A DNA stretch of 64,000 nt from Zobellia russellii. GTDB lineage: Bacteria; Bacteroidota; Bacteroidia; Flavobacteriales; Flavobacteriaceae. The stretch lies in assembly GCF_018728565.1 (NCBI RefSeq), contig NZ_JACSOI010000005.1, forward strand, positions 310,001 through 374,000. Reading direction: 5' to 3'. Below the pieces are notes generated by a model. That model made no database searches, was not told the origin of the DNA, and saw only the letters and a list, made by a program, of their open reading frames with translations. This document shows positions 17,798 through 26,372 of this stretch, piece by piece (position 1 is the first letter of the stretch; every line of letters begins with the position of its first letter). A program made the translations under genes and the position numbers.

Positions 17798-19936
17798 TTA
17801 TTTAGCCTTCCCTTCTAAATCCAACAGAAAGGCGTACTCTTTTGCTACTTCTTTTAAGGACTCAAAACGGCCCGAAGCACCTCCGTGACCCGTATCCATA
17901 TTAATGTCCATCATCAATAGGTTATGATTAGATCTCAATTCCCTTAGTTTGGCCACCCACTTTGCAGGTTCAAAATATTGAACTTGAGAATCATGCAGGC
18001 CAGTAGTAACCAATAAATTGGGATATTCCTGTGCTGTAACTTGATCATATGGGGAATATGATTTCATATATTCGTAATATGTCTTGTTATTTGGGTTTCC
18101 CCATTCATCGTACTCGCCCGTGGTTAACGGAATGGAATCATCTAACATAGTAGTTACAACATCTACAAACGGTACAGCGGCAATAACCCCGTTATATAAT
18201 TCCGGAGCCATATTAATGATGGCGCCCATAAGAAGGCCTCCTGCAGAACCACCCATAGCATATAGGTGCTCAGATGAAGTATAGCCTTCTTGTACCAAAT
18301 GCTTGGAACAATCTACAAAATCCGTAAAAGTATTCTTCTTTTTGAGCAGTTTTCCATCTTCGTACCAAGGTCTCCCCAGGTACTCACCTCCTCTTATATG
18401 TGCTATGACATAAACAAAACCTCTATCCAAAAGACTTAGTCTTACCGTTGAAAAATAAGGGTCTATTGTATGACCGTATGAACCATAAGCATATTGCAAA
18501 ACAGGAGTGCTTTCATTGAGCGGCGTGTCTTTATGATAAACAACGGACATAGGGACTTTTACACCATCTCGGGCCGTGGCCCAAATACGTTTCTCCTTAT
18601 AGTTGTCCTTATGAAATTTACCGCCCAAAACTTCTTGTTCCTTCTTAACTTCCTTCTCCTTGGTTCGCATATTAAAATCAATGATGGAGCTAGGAGTTGT
18701 CATGGAATTATATCCATATCGAAGAATCTCTGTATCAAAATCCGGATTACGGCCTACACCAGCAGTATAGGTTTCGCTTTCAAAAGGAAGGTAATATGAA
18801 TTAGCACCATCCCACCTATTAATTTGCACGCGATTAAGGCCATTGGTTCTTTCGGAAATAACGTAATAGTCTTTAAAAATATCAATGTCCTCTAAAAGCA
18901 CATCATCTCGGTGTGGTATAAATTCTTTCCAACTGTCTGAGGAAGTATTGTTCTCATCGGTTTTCATCAATTTAAAATTGGTTGCACCGTCTTTATTTGT
19001 CAACACATAAAAATGATCACCGTAATGCGAAATACCATACTCTACTCCCCGCTCCCTTGGAGAAAACATCTTTAATTCCCCGTCCGGATTGTCCGCTCGT
19101 AAAAATTGATATTCAGAAGTTAGGGTACTGTAAGAACCAATGATGATATATTTTTTTGATTTTGACTTGTAGACATACGTTCCAAACGTATCATCCGTTT
19201 CATGAAAAACCAACTGATCATCCTCTGCAGACGTACCAAATTTATGCTTCAGAATCTGGTCCGATCGTAAAGTAACTTCATCTTTTTTGGTATAAAAAAG
19301 TGTTCTATTGTCATCTGCCCATACTGAGCCTCCTGTAGTATTTTCTATTTTATCCTCATAGATTTCACCCGTTTCCAAGTTTTTGATACTTATCGTGTAT
19401 TGCCGGCGAGAGACTGTATCTACCCCAAAAGCTGCAAGTTTATTATCAGGGCTAATGGCTATACCACCAATACTAAAGAATTCATGCCCCTTAGCCATTT
19501 CATTACCGTTAAACATAATCTCCTCAGGAGCATCAAGAGTTTCTTTTTTACGGGCATAAATGGGATATTCCTTACCAATCTCATATCTAGTAATATACCA
19601 ATATCCGTTTTGTTTGTAGGGTACCGATGTATCATCTTCCTTAATTCTGGACTTCATCTCATTAAAAAGATCATCCTGAAATTCTTTGGTATGTGCAGTA
19701 GAAGCATCATAAAATGCTTTCTCCGCTTCAAGATAAGAGATAACCTCCGGGTTTTCCTTATCGTTCAACCAATAGTAATTATCTACCCTAACATCATCAT
19801 GCTTTTCTAAATTATGTGGAACCTTTTTTGCTATTGGTGCTTTTACTTCACTCATATGTATTTCTTGACTTTGTGCTAAAGGCACAAATGTAAGGCATAA
19901 GACAAGAACGATTTTCTTTTTTTTAGATAGGTTCAT
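17798..19936 (-). CDS. S9 family prolyl oligopeptidase / oligopeptidase B-like, exported
   Basis: A 712-residue serine peptidase of clan SC, family S9 (oligopeptidase B/protease II-like). A signal peptide (residues 1-23, hydrophobic LVLCLTFVPLAQS) places it in the periplasm or outside. The N-terminal beta-propeller (about 75-440) limits access to peptides. The catalytic domain has the nucleophile Ser564 in GGSAGG, with Asp649 (GLHDSQV) and His684 (DTGHGG) completing the triad. YGSYGH near 485 contributes the oxyanion region. It is likely to cut oligopeptides after basic residues if truly OpdB-like, but the S1 specificity residues were not checked. It is divergent from ebfC, with only 66 bases between the starts. 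Confidence 0.94.
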   Translation of the reverse strand: MNLSKKKKIVLVLCLTFVPLAQSQEIHMSEVKAPIAKKVPHNLEKHDDVRVDNYYWLNDKENPEVISYLEAEKAFYDASTAHTKEFQDDLFNEMKSRIKEDDTSVPYKQNGYWYITRYEIGKEYPIYARKKETLDAPEEIMFNGNEMAKGHEFFSIGGIAISPDNKLAAFGVDTVSRRQYTISIKNLETGEIYEDKIENTTGGSVWADDNRTLFYTKKDEVTLRSDQILKHKFGTSAEDDQLVFHETDDTFGTYVYKSKSKKYIIIGSYSTLTSEYQFLRADNPDGELKMFSPRERGVEYGISHYGDHFYVLTNKDGATNFKLMKTDENNTSSDSWKEFIPHRDDVLLEDIDIFKDYYVISERTNGLNRVQINRWDGANSYYLPFESETYTAGVGRNPDFDTEILRYGYNSMTTPSSIIDFNMRTKEKEVKKEQEVLGGKFHKDNYKEKRIWATARDGVKVPMSVVYHKDTPLNESTPVLQYAYGSYGHTIDPYFSTVRLSLLDRGFVYVIAHIRGGEYLGRPWYEDGKLLKKKNTFTDFVDCSKHLVQEGYTSSEHLYAMGGSAGGLLMGAIINMAPELYNGVIAAVPFVDVVTTMLDDSIPLTTGEYDEWGNPNNKTYYEYMKSYSPYDQVTAQEYPNLLVTTGLHDSQVQYFEPAKWVAKLRELRSNHNLLMMDINMDTGHGGASGRFESLKEVAKEYAFLLDLEGKAK

Positions 19937-19964
19937 TCGTAATGGATTTTCTTACACAATTTAG

Positions 19965-19972
19965 TAATTTTG
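19965..19972 (+). promoter_or_regulatory. Candidate -7 box for ebfC
   Basis: TAATTTTG matches TAnnTTTG exactly, 30 bases before the ATG at 20003, in the short gap between divergent genes. The -33 region is unclear. Confidence 0.42.
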
Positions 19973-20002
19973 TAACCTAATTCAATTTTAAAAATTAAAC
20001 TT

Positions 20003-20329
20003 ATGTTTGGAGACATGATGGGTATGATGGGGAAACTAAAAGAGACCCAACAAAAGGTAGAGGCCACAAAAAAACGAATGGATACGGTAACCCTTGAAGA
20101 AGCTTCTTCCGAAGACCTACTAAAGGTGACCATAACCGCGAACAGAGAAATTAAAAAGATTCAAATTGATGATAGTTTGTTGGAGGACAAAGAGCAATTA
20201 GAAGATTTTTTGATTCTTACCGTTAACAAAGCGATTGCAAAAGCAACACAGGTAAACGAGACGGAACTTGCTGCTGTTGCTAAAGAAGGTATGCCCAATA
20301 TTCCAGGTATGGATTCGTTATTTAAATAA
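20003..20329 (+). CDS. ebfC: YbaB/EbfC-family nucleoid-associated protein
   Basis: A 108-residue cytoplasmic protein of the YbaB/EbfC family, which form tweezer-like dimers that bind DNA. The start [20 protein letters not shown] is the usual N-terminal helix, followed by [20 protein letters not shown] and the conserved [15 protein letters not shown] segment; the chain ends in the standard [13 protein letters not shown]. There is no recR or dnaX beside it. Its TAA shares one base with a downstream ATG in a TAATG junction with the thioredoxin-like gene frame. Confidence 0.95.
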   Translation: MFGDMMGMMGKLKETQQKVEATKKRMDTVTLEEASSEDLLKVTITANREIKKIQIDDSLLEDKEQLEDFLILTVNKAIAKATQVNETELAAVAKEGMPNIPGMDSLFK

Positions 20330-20367
20330 TGGCAAGTTATTTGCTTTTATTTAAAAAAATATTGCTC

Positions 20368-20811
20368 ATGAAGTTTTTGCTTTTTCTTTTGCTACCTCTT
20401 TTTCTAGTTGGACAGAATGATACTTCCAACACTATTGATTGGTTGAAAGACTATGACACAGCCATAAAAGTGTCAAAAAAAGAAAACAAAAATGTTTTAG
20501 TGTATTTTACCGGAAGTGATTGGTGCCCGCCTTGCAAAATGCTTAAACGCGACTTGTTTGATACAAATGAATTCTCTGAATTATCTAGCAATTATGTGCT
20601 ATTGTATATTGATATCCCCAGAAATAGGGATTTGTTAAGCGAAGAGCAATGGAACCACAATCAAGAACTTTTTAAAAAACTAAACAAAAAAGGGGTATTT
20701 CCCATGCTTGCCGTAGTAAATGAAAAAGGAAAAATGCTTGATGAATATTCCGGTTATGGTATGACAGGAGAAATTAAATATCACATAGACTTCTTGAAAA
20801 AAAACAAATAA
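20368..20811 (+). CDS. Exported thioredoxin-fold protein
   Basis: A 147-residue thioredoxin-fold protein with the active-site motif GSDWCPPCKML, a CPPC redox pair. The ATG at 20368 starts a compact signal peptide (MKFLLFLLLPLFLVGQ), so I chose it over the ATG at 20329, which overlaps the ebfC stop and would add 13 hydrophobic residues. The product is likely periplasmic. The C-terminal GVFPMLAVVNEKGK contains the cis-proline expected of the fold. It resembles the thioredoxin_7/DUF255-type reductases of Bacteroidota; the substrate is unknown. It is probably co-transcribed with ebfC and ends at a perfect palindromic terminator. Confidence 0.86.
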   Translation: MKFLLFLLLPLFLVGQNDTSNTIDWLKDYDTAIKVSKKENKNVLVYFTGSDWCPPCKMLKRDLFDTNEFSELSSNYVLLYIDIPRNRDLLSEEQWNHNQELFKKLNKKGVFPMLAVVNEKGKMLDEYSGYGMTGEIKYHIDFLKKNK

Positions 20812-20835
20812 AAAAGCCCCATATATGGGGCTTTT
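20812..20835 (+). terminator. Bidirectional terminator, perfect 24-base palindrome
   Basis: AAAAGCCCC pairs with GGGGCTTTT across a short AT centre. The A and T flanks let it work for both the plus-strand thioredoxin-like gene and the minus-strand OmpA gene that ends at 20856. Confidence 0.9.
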
Positions 20836-20855
20836 AATTTTTGGGGAATTATAGT

Positions 20856-21956
20856 TTAATTATTTATCAACCTAAACTCCGTTCTTCTGTTTACGGCATG
20901 CTCTCTTGCTGTACAAGAAACTCCATCTTTACATCTGTTCTTAAGTTTAGTCTCACCATATCCGTTAGCTACCAAAAGACTAGAATTAATGCCTCTAGAA
21001 ATTAAGTATTGAGCTACGGACTTTGCTCTACGTTCCGATAAATCTTGGTTAGAAGAAGCACTACCTTGAGCATCTGTATGAGAAGCCAACTCTACCTTAA
21101 CCCCAGGGTTTTGAGCCAATACAGGTAGTAATCTTGTATCTATAATGGATTTAGCCTGAGCGGTTAAAGTAGCGCTACCCGAGTTCCAGTTTATAGGAAG
21201 TGCCTGATAGGTAACCAACTCACATTTAACCTCTTTCCAAGTGGTAAGCCCACCTTTTTCCTTCAACACCTCTTTTGTATAGGATTTTGTTACCGGTGGT
21301 ACCATTTCCTCAACAGTATAAGCATCTTTATCCAAGACTGTTCTTGTAATTTCATCATAAACGGCGGGAACAACTTCCTCAACAACTTTAGCCGGAGAAA
21401 TAAGTACTCTTTTCGTATAAGTAGCACTCTTTTCTGGAATAGCCGTTTTACTAGTACTTGCATCACTGGCAAGCGTTGAAGTCTCTATAGTCTGGAATTC
21501 TGCAGGATACCCTTTGTAGCACCAGTATCTACAATCATCCGGGTTTCCAGAATCACAGTCCGGAGCAGATGCTCCCAATTCCCATTGGGCATAGGCAGGT
21601 TTCACCTCTATGGTCTGCGAAGCACTTCCAAAACTAGCTGGGATAACATTTAAGGAGTTACCACCTTCTTTAGAAACGTAGGTCACTTTCTCGGTACCCC
21701 ACTCTTCAGGAATAATTCGTAATTTCTTACTCTCTTCTTTAACTAGGACACGCTCTGTAACGGTTTTATACGTAGCAGGGACAGTTTTTAGAACCTTGTA
21801 ACCCGGTTTTACGGTAATAGTTACGGTTTCGTTTACATAAACGTCAGGAGTAGTACATCGTACATAACATTTTCCTGGTTCAGGGTTTTCGGGCAGGTCT
21901 TGCGCCATACCACATGTAGCCGTAAGCACGGCAATTGAAAAAAGAATTTTCTTCAT
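20856..21956 (-). CDS. OmpA-family protein with N-terminal ~23-residue repeats
   Basis: A 366-residue outer-membrane or periplasmic protein. A signal peptide (MKKILFSIAVLTATCGMAQ) is followed by PGKCYVRCTTPD, then about six repeats of roughly 23 residues with the pattern V/I-P-A/E-x-Y/W/F plus a VTxRVLVK-like strand, between residues 50 and 245. A Cys-rich insert (CDSGNPDDCRYWC) falls near 135-150. The C-terminal 115 residues are an OmpA peptidoglycan-binding domain with VELASHTDAQGSASSNQDLS, DLSERRAKSVAQYL and NRRTEFRL. It probably links the outer membrane to peptidoglycan. There is no beta-barrel domain. An inverted repeat lies upstream. Confidence 0.9.
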   Translation of the reverse strand: MKKILFSIAVLTATCGMAQDLPENPEPGKCYVRCTTPDVYVNETVTITVKPGYKVLKTVPATYKTVTERVLVKEESKKLRIIPEEWGTEKVTYVSKEGGNSLNVIPASFGSASQTIEVKPAYAQWELGASAPDCDSGNPDDCRYWCYKGYPAEFQTIETSTLASDASTSKTAIPEKSATYTKRVLISPAKVVEEVVPAVYDEITRTVLDKDAYTVEEMVPPVTKSYTKEVLKEKGGLTTWKEVKCELVTYQALPINWNSGSATLTAQAKSIIDTRLLPVLAQNPGVKVELASHTDAQGSASSNQDLSERRAKSVAQYLISRGINSSLLVANGYGETKLKNRCKDGVSCTAREHAVNRRTEFRLINN

Positions 21957-22257
21957 AATACGGTTAATGTTTAATGTGTTTATTATAGTTGCTTTAAAGT
22001 TAAACTTTTAATGTTTTTTTAACAAGCCCTTTCCTGTTAAACATTAAAATGATCGATGAACTACATCATTTTAACCAAAAAACGCACTAAATAACAGCAC
22101 TAGCATAGAATAGCTCAATTAAAAAAATGATTAAGATTAGACAGTTATTTTTCTATGGAAGAAAGGGTTTCGAGCTTTAAAAATGATGTAACATTTAAAT
22201 ACAACTACACATATAACTGTTCCTGTTATTTTGTATCTTTTACCTAAAAATTACAAA
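21957..22257. other. Intergenic gap with a 10-bp inverted repeat
   Basis: This 300-base AT-rich gap separates divergent genes. The only structure seen is the inverted repeat TTAAAATGAT (22044-22053) and ATCATTTTAA (22065-22074), with an 11-base spacer. It is not followed by a T-run and is too far from either stop to act as a terminator, so it may be an operator. No small gene was found. Confidence 0.5.
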
Positions 22258-22572
22258 GTGATAGAAATAGTTGCCCTACCAAATTCCGATTTTCAGTTTC
22301 ACGTCAAATCCAAAAGTGGTTCCATTTTACTCACTAGCAAGGACTTTGATGACAAAACAGCACTAGAAGATACGCTGTCCCGTCTTAACAATCTTGAAAT
22401 TGCACGTGGCAATTTTGAACGAAAGACTAATCATCAAGGAAAATTTCTATTCAATTTTAAAGATGAAAACGGCAATCTACTTGGTTCAAGCCAGCTATAT
22501 GACTCCGAAGCAGGAATGGAGAACGGTATAAAAAATTTACGTAACCGCTTAAACGAATTAAGGGAGTTATAA
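22258..22572 (+). CDS. DUF1508 (YegP-like) protein
   Basis: About 104 residues. Two copies of a DUF1508-type unit (phage-like beta-beta-alpha repeat) are visible: FQFHVKSKSGSILLTS with a following helix, then FLFNFKDENGNLLGSSQLY with a following helix. E. coli YegP is a two-repeat member; the function is unknown. No ATG exists near the start. A TTG opens the frame at 22231, but GTG at 22258 (reading MIEIVALPNSDF) fits the family better. A near-match -7 box TATCTTTT lies at 22234-22241. Its 3' end overlaps the convergent threonine aldolase stop by six bases. Confidence 0.78.
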   Translation: MIEIVALPNSDFQFHVKSKSGSILLTSKDFDDKTALEDTLSRLNNLEIARGNFERKTNHQGKFLFNFKDENGNLLGSSQLYDSEAGMENGIKNLRNRLNELREL

Positions 22573-23589
22573 ATTTTTCAAAATATTCAAGAAAGCATTG
22601 TGCATTGTATCTGTATAATCTAAATGGGTAACTATCCTGAGCTTTCCTTGCCCCATATCAATTATGGACACATCTTTTTCTTTTAGTTTTTCAACAAAAG
22701 TATCTCCCGTCATAAACTTTTCATCAATTTCAAAGATGATGATATTAGTCTCAATGGGCTCTACTTGTTTTATATAGGTTAGCTTACTCAACACCTCCCC
22801 TATTTCACGCGCTTTTTGATGATCTTCTAACAAACGTTCTATGTGATTGTCCAATGCATAAATTCCCGCAGCCGCAAGAAAACCTGCCTGACGCATGCCT
22901 CCTCCAAAGATCTTGCGTACGCGTAGCGCTTGTTGCATCTGTTCTTTACTACCCACGAGAACGGAACCTACGGGGCATCCCAAACCTTTACTTAGGCAAA
23001 CACTAATAGTATCGAACAAGGTCCCGTACGCTAAGGCGTTTTCCTTTTTTTCTACCAAAGCGTTCCACAAACGTGCACCATCAAGATGATAAGCCAGTTG
23101 GTTGGTATTACAAACCTCTTTTATTTTCTTTAACTCCTCAATATCCCAACAAGCACCACCACCTTTATTGGTTGTATTTTCAACACACACCAAAGAAGTT
23201 AACGGACTATGGTAAAAATCCGGTGGGTTTATGGCTCCTTCTACCTGTTTTGCCGTAATCATTCCTCTATCTCCATCTATCAATTTACACGAAACCCCAC
23301 TGTTAAAACTGACGCCACCGCCTTCATAATTGTATATATGGGCATATTTATCACATATTAACTGGTCTCCAGGTTGTGTATGAAGCTTTATTCCTGTCTG
23401 ATTTGCCATGGTGCCAGAAGGAAAAAAAAGAGCAGCTTCTTTGCCGAACATTACCGCTACTTTTTCTTCAAGGGCGTTTACCGTTGGGTCTGTTTTAAAC
23501 ACGTCATCTCCCACTTTGGCGCTCATCATAGCATCTAACATTCCTTGGGTGGGCTTGGTTACAGTATCACTAATAAGATTAATATGCAT
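22567..23589 (-). CDS. ltaE: Low-specificity L-threonine aldolase
   Basis: A 340-residue fold-type I PLP enzyme of the threonine aldolase/beta-eliminating lyase family. It cleaves L-threonine or allo-threonine to glycine and acetaldehyde. Typical features are the start INLISDTVTKPTQGMLDAM, the early GTMANQ segment, YHLDGARLWNA (Asp binding the PLP pyridine nitrogen), and the Schiff-base lysine in SVCLSKGLGCPVGS. The C-terminal domain ends with the usual helical part. It is monocistronic and convergent with the DUF1508 gene, from which it is separated by a six-base overlap of the stops. The stereospecificity cannot be read from sequence. Confidence 0.93.
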   Translation of the reverse strand: MHINLISDTVTKPTQGMLDAMMSAKVGDDVFKTDPTVNALEEKVAVMFGKEAALFFPSGTMANQTGIKLHTQPGDQLICDKYAHIYNYEGGGVSFNSGVSCKLIDGDRGMITAKQVEGAINPPDFYHSPLTSLVCVENTTNKGGGACWDIEELKKIKEVCNTNQLAYHLDGARLWNALVEKKENALAYGTLFDTISVCLSKGLGCPVGSVLVGSKEQMQQALRVRKIFGGGMRQAGFLAAAGIYALDNHIERLLEDHQKAREIGEVLSKLTYIKQVEPIETNIIIFEIDEKFMTGDTFVEKLKEKDVSIIDMGQGKLRIVTHLDYTDTMHNAFLNILKNL

Positions 23590-23797
23590 GTAAAATATCT
23601 ATTGTTAAATTCTAATATTCAGGTTTTTTAAGAAGCGTTATTCTCTTTAAGAATAATCCACAATATCTAAATAAATACCGCAAAAAACACACTTATTTAC
23701 TAATGTTTAAAATCAAAATATCAAACATTCACGCCATTTATTACATAAATGATAAAATTACATTTCGATTATTGTAGTATTCTTTCCAAAAAAAAGG

Positions 23798-25297
23798 ATG
23801 AAAATAAATAACTTAAGTAGAAACAAATATACTATGGTAAACTTAGAAAATCAGATTTTTTCATCCTACCAAAGAAACCCTAATTTATTTGACGAAATCT
23901 TTGATGAAAAAGGACAGGTTAAGGACGTATATTCTAAACTTTTTAACCTCTATGGAGAGCATTCCATTAACGATTATGTTAATCTAAATGAGAAGGCCAA
24001 ATCGTCTTTTTTTAACCAAGGAATTACTTTTCAGGTATACGATAAAAAGAAAACTCAGGAAAAAATTTTTCCATTTGATCTTTTCCCAAGAATTATTCCT
24101 CCCGAAGAATGGAAAGTAATAGAATCCGGCTCCATACAGAGAAGTAGGGCCTTAAACCTTTTCTTATGGGATATTTACCATGACAAAAAAATCATAAGAC
24201 AGGGAATTATACCCATGGAACTTATAAGTTCCTCAGCCAACTATCTGGACCAAATGAATCACCTTGATCCTCCCGGTGGCATTTATAATCATATTTCCGG
24301 TACCGATGTTATCAAGCATACGGATGGACAGTATTATGTGCTGGAAGACAATATAAGATGCCCCAGTGGTGTGAGTTACGTAATCTGCAATCGTACCGCT
24401 CTTAAAAGGGCTCTTTTTGGAGTGTTCAATCACTATAAAACTTACTCGGTAACCAACTATGCCGAAAACCTATTGGATTTACTTGAGACCGTAAAACCCA
24501 AAGGTGTAGACGTACCAAATGTAGTTGTTATTACTCCTGGCATGTTCAATTCTGCTTTTTACGAACATTCCTATTTAGCAAAAACAATGGGCGTAGAACT
24601 GGTTGAAGGCCGTGACCTTTTTGTTGAAAATGACTTTGTTTACATGAAAACCATTCAAGGTCCACAAAAGGTAGATGTGATATATAGAAGGATCGATGAT
24701 GCTTTTATTGACCCATTAGAGTTTAGACCTGATTCATCCTTGGGTGTCCCGGGACTTTTTGCTGCCTACAAAAAAGGCAATGTTACCTTGGCCAACGCTC
24801 CAGGAACCGGAGTAGCAGATGATAAAGCGGTTTACACCTATATGCCGGAAATAATTAGGTATTACCTTAACGAGGAACCTATACTCAATAATGTACACAC
24901 CTATCATTGTAGCAGACCCAAAGAACTAAAGTATGTTCTGAACAACATAGAGAACTTGGTTATAAAACCTGTTGACGAAGCGGGTGGATACGGTATATCT
25001 ATAGGTAACCGATTAAGTAAAAAGGAGATTGAAGTAGTTAAGGCTCAGATACTGTTGAATCCTAGAAAATATGTGGCTCAACCGATCATGTCTCTTTCGG
25101 TACACCCAACTTATATTGATAAAAGCGAATCTTTTGAACAGCGTCATGTAGACCTTAGAACATTTACCGTATTGGGGAAAGATAAGGATTTTGTCTTAAA
25201 AGGAGGTTTAACCCGTGTAGCTCTAAAAAGAGGCAATCTGATCGTGAATTCCTCTCAAGGAGGGGGCTCAAAAGACACTTGGGTATTAAAAACTTAA
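23798..25297 (+). CDS. Circularly permuted ATP-grasp protein (DUF404/DUF407)
   Basis: A 499-residue protein of the circularly permuted type-2 ATP-grasp family. ATP-grasp enzymes join a carboxylate to an amine through an acyl phosphate. Recognised parts include FDLFPRIIPPEEW, LNLFLWDIYHD, YYVLEDNIRCPSGVSYV and the conserved VIKPVDEAGGYGI with GQ-like GGGSKDTW near the C-terminus. It starts at the ATG at 23798, with an alternative at 23834. It is the first gene of a three-gene cassette with the alpha-E and transglutaminase genes. The cassette is widespread, yet its product is unknown; peptide or amide-bond formation is inferred from the fold. Confidence 0.92.
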   Translation: MKINNLSRNKYTMVNLENQIFSSYQRNPNLFDEIFDEKGQVKDVYSKLFNLYGEHSINDYVNLNEKAKSSFFNQGITFQVYDKKKTQEKIFPFDLFPRIIPPEEWKVIESGSIQRSRALNLFLWDIYHDKKIIRQGIIPMELISSSANYLDQMNHLDPPGGIYNHISGTDVIKHTDGQYYVLEDNIRCPSGVSYVICNRTALKRALFGVFNHYKTYSVTNYAENLLDLLETVKPKGVDVPNVVVITPGMFNSAFYEHSYLAKTMGVELVEGRDLFVENDFVYMKTIQGPQKVDVIYRRIDDAFIDPLEFRPDSSLGVPGLFAAYKKGNVTLANAPGTGVADDKAVYTYMPEIIRYYLNEEPILNNVHTYHCSRPKELKYVLNNIENLVIKPVDEAGGYGISIGNRLSKKEIEVVKAQILLNPRKYVAQPIMSLSVHPTYIDKSESFEQRHVDLRTFTVLGKDKDFVLKGGLTRVALKRGNLIVNSSQGGGSKDTWVLKT

Positions 25298-25356
25298 TAC
25301 GCCCATCTCTAAAATCCAATATCCATTTTTTTTTACAGAACACTAATATTTAAAAA

Positions 25357-26310
25357 ATGCCTATGCTTGCACGAGTAGCCAATAATCTTTTTTGGATGGG
25401 ACGTTATATTGAACGTTCGGAACACATTGCCCGATACCTTAGGGTAAATTATTTTTCGTCACTCGATGCTCCTAACCAACTATCACAATCCAGACAATTT
25501 GTACTGCGCTCTATGCTAACCATGATCGGAGACCCTGTAGCTAACGAGTCTCAAACCCTTAACGAAGAAGAAGTGCTCTATAAAATTGGTTTGGATCCGG
25601 ATTACACTTCGTCTATACTAAATAACGTGAGAAGTTCAAGGGAAAATGCCAATAGTGCCCGGGATTTAATATCGACTGAATTGTACGAATCCATTAACAA
25701 ATTCTACCACTTTATCTCTAACTATGATGCCCAAGCTTATAGCAAGAACGGGCTCCATGATTTTACCCTCACCGTAACCGAGATGTCCGCTATCTTAAGA
25801 GGCAAAGTGCGAAGTACGCTCATGCATGATGAAATTTATGCTATTATAATGATGGGGGCCAACATTGAAAGGGCAACCCAGATTATACGTATAATAAACG
25901 CCAAACATAATGACGCTCTTAAAGCTCAGGGCAGTTATGGCGATAAATTCAAGAACAGCTTCGAATGGACTACCCTATTGAAGTGTACGGAATCTTATGA
26001 TATGATGCGCAGGTTTTATAAAAAAACACCAAACAGTATATCCACCTTGGAGTTTCTAATCCTTAACCCAGATTGTCCAAGGTCTATAATGAACAGCCTA
26101 AACCAAGTCTGCAAGCACATAAAAATACTAGATTCCAATAAGAAACCTTGCCAAAATTCAACCGCCTTTTTAGTGGGGAAAATAAGGGCGGAATATGAGT
26201 TTAAGTGTATTGTTCAGATTGAAAATGACATTCAATCTATAATAGACAGTACTTTAAATAGTCTTTATGAAATTAGTCAGAAAATGGAAGAAGAATTTTT
26301 TAGTTACTAA
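25357..26310 (+). CDS. Alpha-E domain protein (DUF403)
   Basis: A 317-residue all-helical protein of the alpha-E family. The N-terminal MLARVANNLFWMGRYIERSE is the family hallmark. Long helices follow with spaced Glu and Arg pairs, for example TEMSAILRGKVRSTLMHDE and IMMGANIERATQIIRI. No catalytic residue is known for the family. It always travels with circularly permuted ATP-grasp proteins, which suggests it is a partner subunit. It lies 59 bases after the ATP-grasp gene and 62 before the transglutaminase gene, and is probably in the same transcript. Confidence 0.92.
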   Translation: MPMLARVANNLFWMGRYIERSEHIARYLRVNYFSSLDAPNQLSQSRQFVLRSMLTMIGDPVANESQTLNEEEVLYKIGLDPDYTSSILNNVRSSRENANSARDLISTELYESINKFYHFISNYDAQAYSKNGLHDFTLTVTEMSAILRGKVRSTLMHDEIYAIIMMGANIERATQIIRIINAKHNDALKAQGSYGDKFKNSFEWTTLLKCTESYDMMRRFYKKTPNSISTLEFLILNPDCPRSIMNSLNQVCKHIKILDSNKKPCQNSTAFLVGKIRAEYEFKCIVQIENDIQSIIDSTLNSLYEISQKMEEEFFSY

Positions 26311-26372
26311 AAAAGTAGACACAATCCGTTTAAAAATAAAACATATCCAGAACCAACTTATCCAACTATACC

